In this document: positions 5,780 through 7,781 of the stretch, in pieces
Layout: each line of letters opens with the position of its first letter
How positions within the stretch are numbered: position 1 is the stretch's first letter
Translations under genes and position numbers: made by a program
NCBI GenBank assembly: GCA_027053375.1
Contig: JALUJC010000202.1
Span: 1,799 to 9,579, forward strand
Source: Caldifarciminota bacterium
Lineage (GTDB): Bacteria; Hydrothermota; Hydrothermia; S141-80
DNA: 7,781 bases
Direction: 5' to 3'
Notes under the pieces: generated by a model
The model's database searches: none
What the model saw: only the letters and a program-made list of their open reading frames with translations
Told to the model about the DNA's origin: nothing

Positions 5780-7714
5780 ATGGACCTGCGGGAACGGCAG
5801 GTGAGAGATGCCTATTATCGCTTTCTGGATCGCGCATTCCCCACCCCGGTAGATTCCGGATTCGTGGTGGTGGATCTGGACCAGGCAAGCCTGGATGCCC
5901 TGGCGGAAGTGGGGGTGGTGTTTCCCTGGCCCAGGGAGCTGTATGCAGGGTTGATTCGCCTGCTGGACGCTGTTCACGCGCGGGTCTTTGTGATGGACCT
6001 GCTCCTCACCGAACCCTCCGCGCAGGCGGGTCAGGATGAGGCGCTTGCCCGTGCCATGCGTGAAACCCGGATTCCTGTTGTGCTCTCTGCATTCGCCGGG
6101 CAGTCCGGAAAACGACCCCTGCTTCCCCGTTTCCTCTGCCCTGACCGGGAACAGGCACCAGAAGCCCGTGAAGTCCTGGCACCCATTCTTCCGTTCCAGG
6201 AAGGGGCGGAGGCCATCGGGAATGTGGCCGAGCAGGCGGATCCCGACGGGGTTTTCCGCGAGATTTCACGGTATACACGGCTACCCGGGGGTGCCCTGCC
6301 GTCTCTTTTTCAGGCCACCCTGAACCTGCTGAACCACACCTCCTGCCGGGGCCCCACCGAGCCCCTTCTGCTTCCCCCGGTGGGTGATCCACTCCGACGA
6401 TATCCCCATCTTCCCGTTGCCCGTGTGCTGAACTGGGCCTATCGCTACCTGCAGACCGGAAATGTTCCCGATTCCGCCCGGGCGCTTCTCGAACATCGGA
6501 TTGTGTTCCTTGGGAGCTCCGCTCCGGGCCTGCACGACCTGAGGCCCTCCCCCTACAGCCCCGTGACCCTGGGCGTGGACTTTCATGTGATGGCACTGGA
6601 CGCAGCCCTTCAGGGACGTGAACTTCACGTCCCCGGCGGCGGTTTCCGCGTGCTCCTGGGTTTTGCACTGGCGCTGTTGCTGATGGCACTTCGTATGCGT
6701 CTCTGGACGCACCGGGGCCGATGGATCGGGGGAGAGGGTTCTGTCTTTCTTCTTCTTATCGGTATCCAGGTCGTGGCACTGCGTCACGACCTGGCGCTGC
6801 CGTTGCTGTATCTCCTCGCCGTTCAGCTTTTCACCCTGATCATCCATCTTGCGTGGCGTTATGAAGAGGAATGGCGAAGACGGCGATGGATTCGTCGTGT
6901 GCTGGGACTTTACCTCTCTCCGGATGTGCTTCAGACGGTGCTGGCGCATCCCGAACACCTGCGTCTGGGGGGAGAACGGCGGGAGATCACGGTGTATTTT
7001 TCTGACATCCGGGGGTTTACCACGCTGGCAGAGACCATGGACCCGGATCGTCTTGCCGAACTGCTGAACGCCTACCTGAGTCGCGTGACCGCCGTGCTGT
7101 TTGCCCATGGTGCCACCCTGGACAAATACCTGGGCGATGGGGTGATGGCCTTCTGGAATGCCCCGCTGGACCAGCCAGACCATGTGAATCGCGCCTGCAG
7201 GGCATCCCTTGATGTGCTCCTCACCCTTCAGACATGGAACCAGGAAAGAGTCCGGGAAGGGGAACCTGAACTGTGGACCGGGATCGGGCTCCACACCGGA
7301 CCCGCGGTGGTGGGAAACCTGGGATCTCCTGACCATTTTGACTATACCGCCGTGGGAGACACCGTAAACACCGCCTCCCGACTGGAAGGCCTGACCCGTC
7401 ATTTTGGGGTCCCTGTGGTGGTGAGTGAAGATGTGGTGCACCGCTGCACCCGGCCCTTTTTCTTCCGCCCCCTGGGCTGGGTTCAGGTAAAAGGGCGCCA
7501 CACCCCCCTTGCCATCTATGAACTTCGCACAAACCCGGATCCCCACGCAGCCGAATGGGAGACCTTTCTCTTATCTCTCCGAAAGGGAAAACTCCGTGAA
7601 GCACAGAACGTCCTCGCTTCTCTTCCTTCGGAACCGCTGGTGGAAGCCTACCGGAAATGGATCCAGCAGGGCCAGATCCGTCCGGACGGAACGATCATCT
7701 TCTCGCAGAAATGA
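5780..7714 (+). CDS. CHASE2 domain class III adenylate cyclase (644 aa from ATG; probably 668 aa with upstream start)
   Basis: This is a membrane receptor cyclase that probably makes cAMP from ATP in response to an extracytoplasmic signal. Residues about 22-280 form a CHASE2 sensor: FVVVDLDQASLDAL, FPWPRELYAGLI, VFVMDLLLTEPS and ADPDGVFREISRY are typical. Three membrane helices follow at about 288-306, 318-334 and 338-357. The cyclase domain covers about 400-582. Its metal-binding Asp409 (FSDIRGFT) and Asp453 (LGDGVMAF), the adenine-selecting pair Lys449 and Thr523, and the transition-state residues Asn530 and Arg534 (VNTASR) are all present, so activity on ATP is expected. A 60-residue helical tail follows. 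Coordinates start at the first conventional codon, ATG 5780, but that form lacks the N-terminal anchor; the 24 codons upstream from ATT 5708 probably belong to the gene. Its stop overlaps the next start (ATGA). Guanylate cyclase activity is less likely given the Lys/Thr pair. Confidence 0.93.
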   Translation: MDLRERQVRDAYYRFLDRAFPTPVDSGFVVVDLDQASLDALAEVGVVFPWPRELYAGLIRLLDAVHARVFVMDLLLTEPSAQAGQDEALARAMRETRIPVVLSAFAGQSGKRPLLPRFLCPDREQAPEAREVLAPILPFQEGAEAIGNVAEQADPDGVFREISRYTRLPGGALPSLFQATLNLLNHTSCRGPTEPLLLPPVGDPLRRYPHLPVARVLNWAYRYLQTGNVPDSARALLEHRIVFLGSSAPGLHDLRPSPYSPVTLGVDFHVMALDAALQGRELHVPGGGFRVLLGFALALLLMALRMRLWTHRGRWIGGEGSVFLLLIGIQVVALRHDLALPLLYLLAVQLFTLIIHLAWRYEEEWRRRRWIRRVLGLYLSPDVLQTVLAHPEHLRLGGERREITVYFSDIRGFTTLAETMDPDRLAELLNAYLSRVTAVLFAHGATLDKYLGDGVMAFWNAPLDQPDHVNRACRASLDVLLTLQTWNQERVREGEPELWTGIGLHTGPAVVGNLGSPDHFDYTAVGDTVNTASRLEGLTRHFGVPVVVSEDVVHRCTRPFFFRPLGWVQVKGRHTPLAIYELRTNPDPHAAEWETFLLSLRKGKLREAQNVLASLPSEPLVEAYRKWIQQGQIRPDGTIIFSQK

Positions 7715-7781
7715 CTCCGCGTACCCTTCAGATTCTGCCCCTCCCGGTCCTTCGTCTGACCTATCTTGTTCCGGAAGACAC
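7711..7781 (+). CDS. Start of the next operon gene, possibly primosomal protein N' (PriA), partial
   Basis: ATG 7711 overlaps the cyclase TGA by four bases and opens 23 codons to the window edge. The visible residues include LPLPVLRLTYLVPED. This resembles the start of PriA helicases, where a LPLPL..TFTYLVPE-type segment begins the 3' DNA-binding domain. PriA restarts stalled replication forks in the cytoplasm, so it would not share the envelope theme of the operon. The match rests on about 15 residues and is only suggestive. There is no SD, so translation would be coupled to the cyclase. Confidence 0.45.
   Translation, partial: MTPRTLQILPLPVLRLTYLVPED

Noticed and set aside
4782..5888. 368-codon minus-strand open frame opposite the M48 gene
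   Set aside because: It is antisense to a gene with an intact HExxH site and has no domain or ribosome-binding evidence.
6281..7546. 421-codon minus-strand open frame opposite the cyclase
   Set aside because: The plus strand carries every catalytic residue of a class III cyclase; the antisense frame is His- and Gln-rich noise.

Overview
The window comes from a moderately GC-rich bacterium that probably has a Gram-negative-type envelope. This is suggested by a DegP/DegQ-type protease with a signal sequence, a secreted M48 peptidase with a possible lipidation cysteine, and a CHASE2 receptor cyclase. The phylum cannot be fixed from the sequence. Strong Shine-Dalgarno (SD) motifs and sigma70-like promoters are visible.

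Layout. (1) Bases 1-1162, minus strand: the first 387 codons of a carboxyltransferase (beta) subunit of methylcrotonyl-CoA carboxylase, cut by the left window edge. (2) 1163-1730: a divergent intergenic region with short repeats and inverted repeats, plus a good promoter reading rightward. (3) 1731-2093: a small, probably exported protein of unknown function with a near-perfect ribosome-binding site, followed by a weak candidate terminator. (4) 2238 to the right edge: a dense plus-strand operon behind a TTGAAG-N17-TATACT promoter. Its order is lemA, a two-PDZ HtrA/DegQ serine protease, a small SH3-like protein, an M48 metalloprotease, a CHASE2-adenylate cyclase, and the first 23 codons of a gene whose N-terminus resembles primosomal protein PriA.

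The operon is tightly coupled: there are ATGA overlaps at 4441 and 7711, and a TTG start overlapping a TGA at 4869. The first four products look like an envelope quality-control set: a LemA membrane protein, a serine protease, an SH3-like helper and a metalloprotease. The fifth product could link an extracytoplasmic signal to cAMP.

The most notable point is the start of the cyclase gene. The first conventional start codon (ATG 5780) has no SD and would remove the expected N-terminal membrane anchor. The same frame stays open upstream and encodes a convincing anchor from an ATT codon at 5708. That ATT is preceded by an SD-like AGGCGAGGG and lies inside the end of the M48 gene. No mobile element, CRISPR array, tRNA or rRNA was seen.
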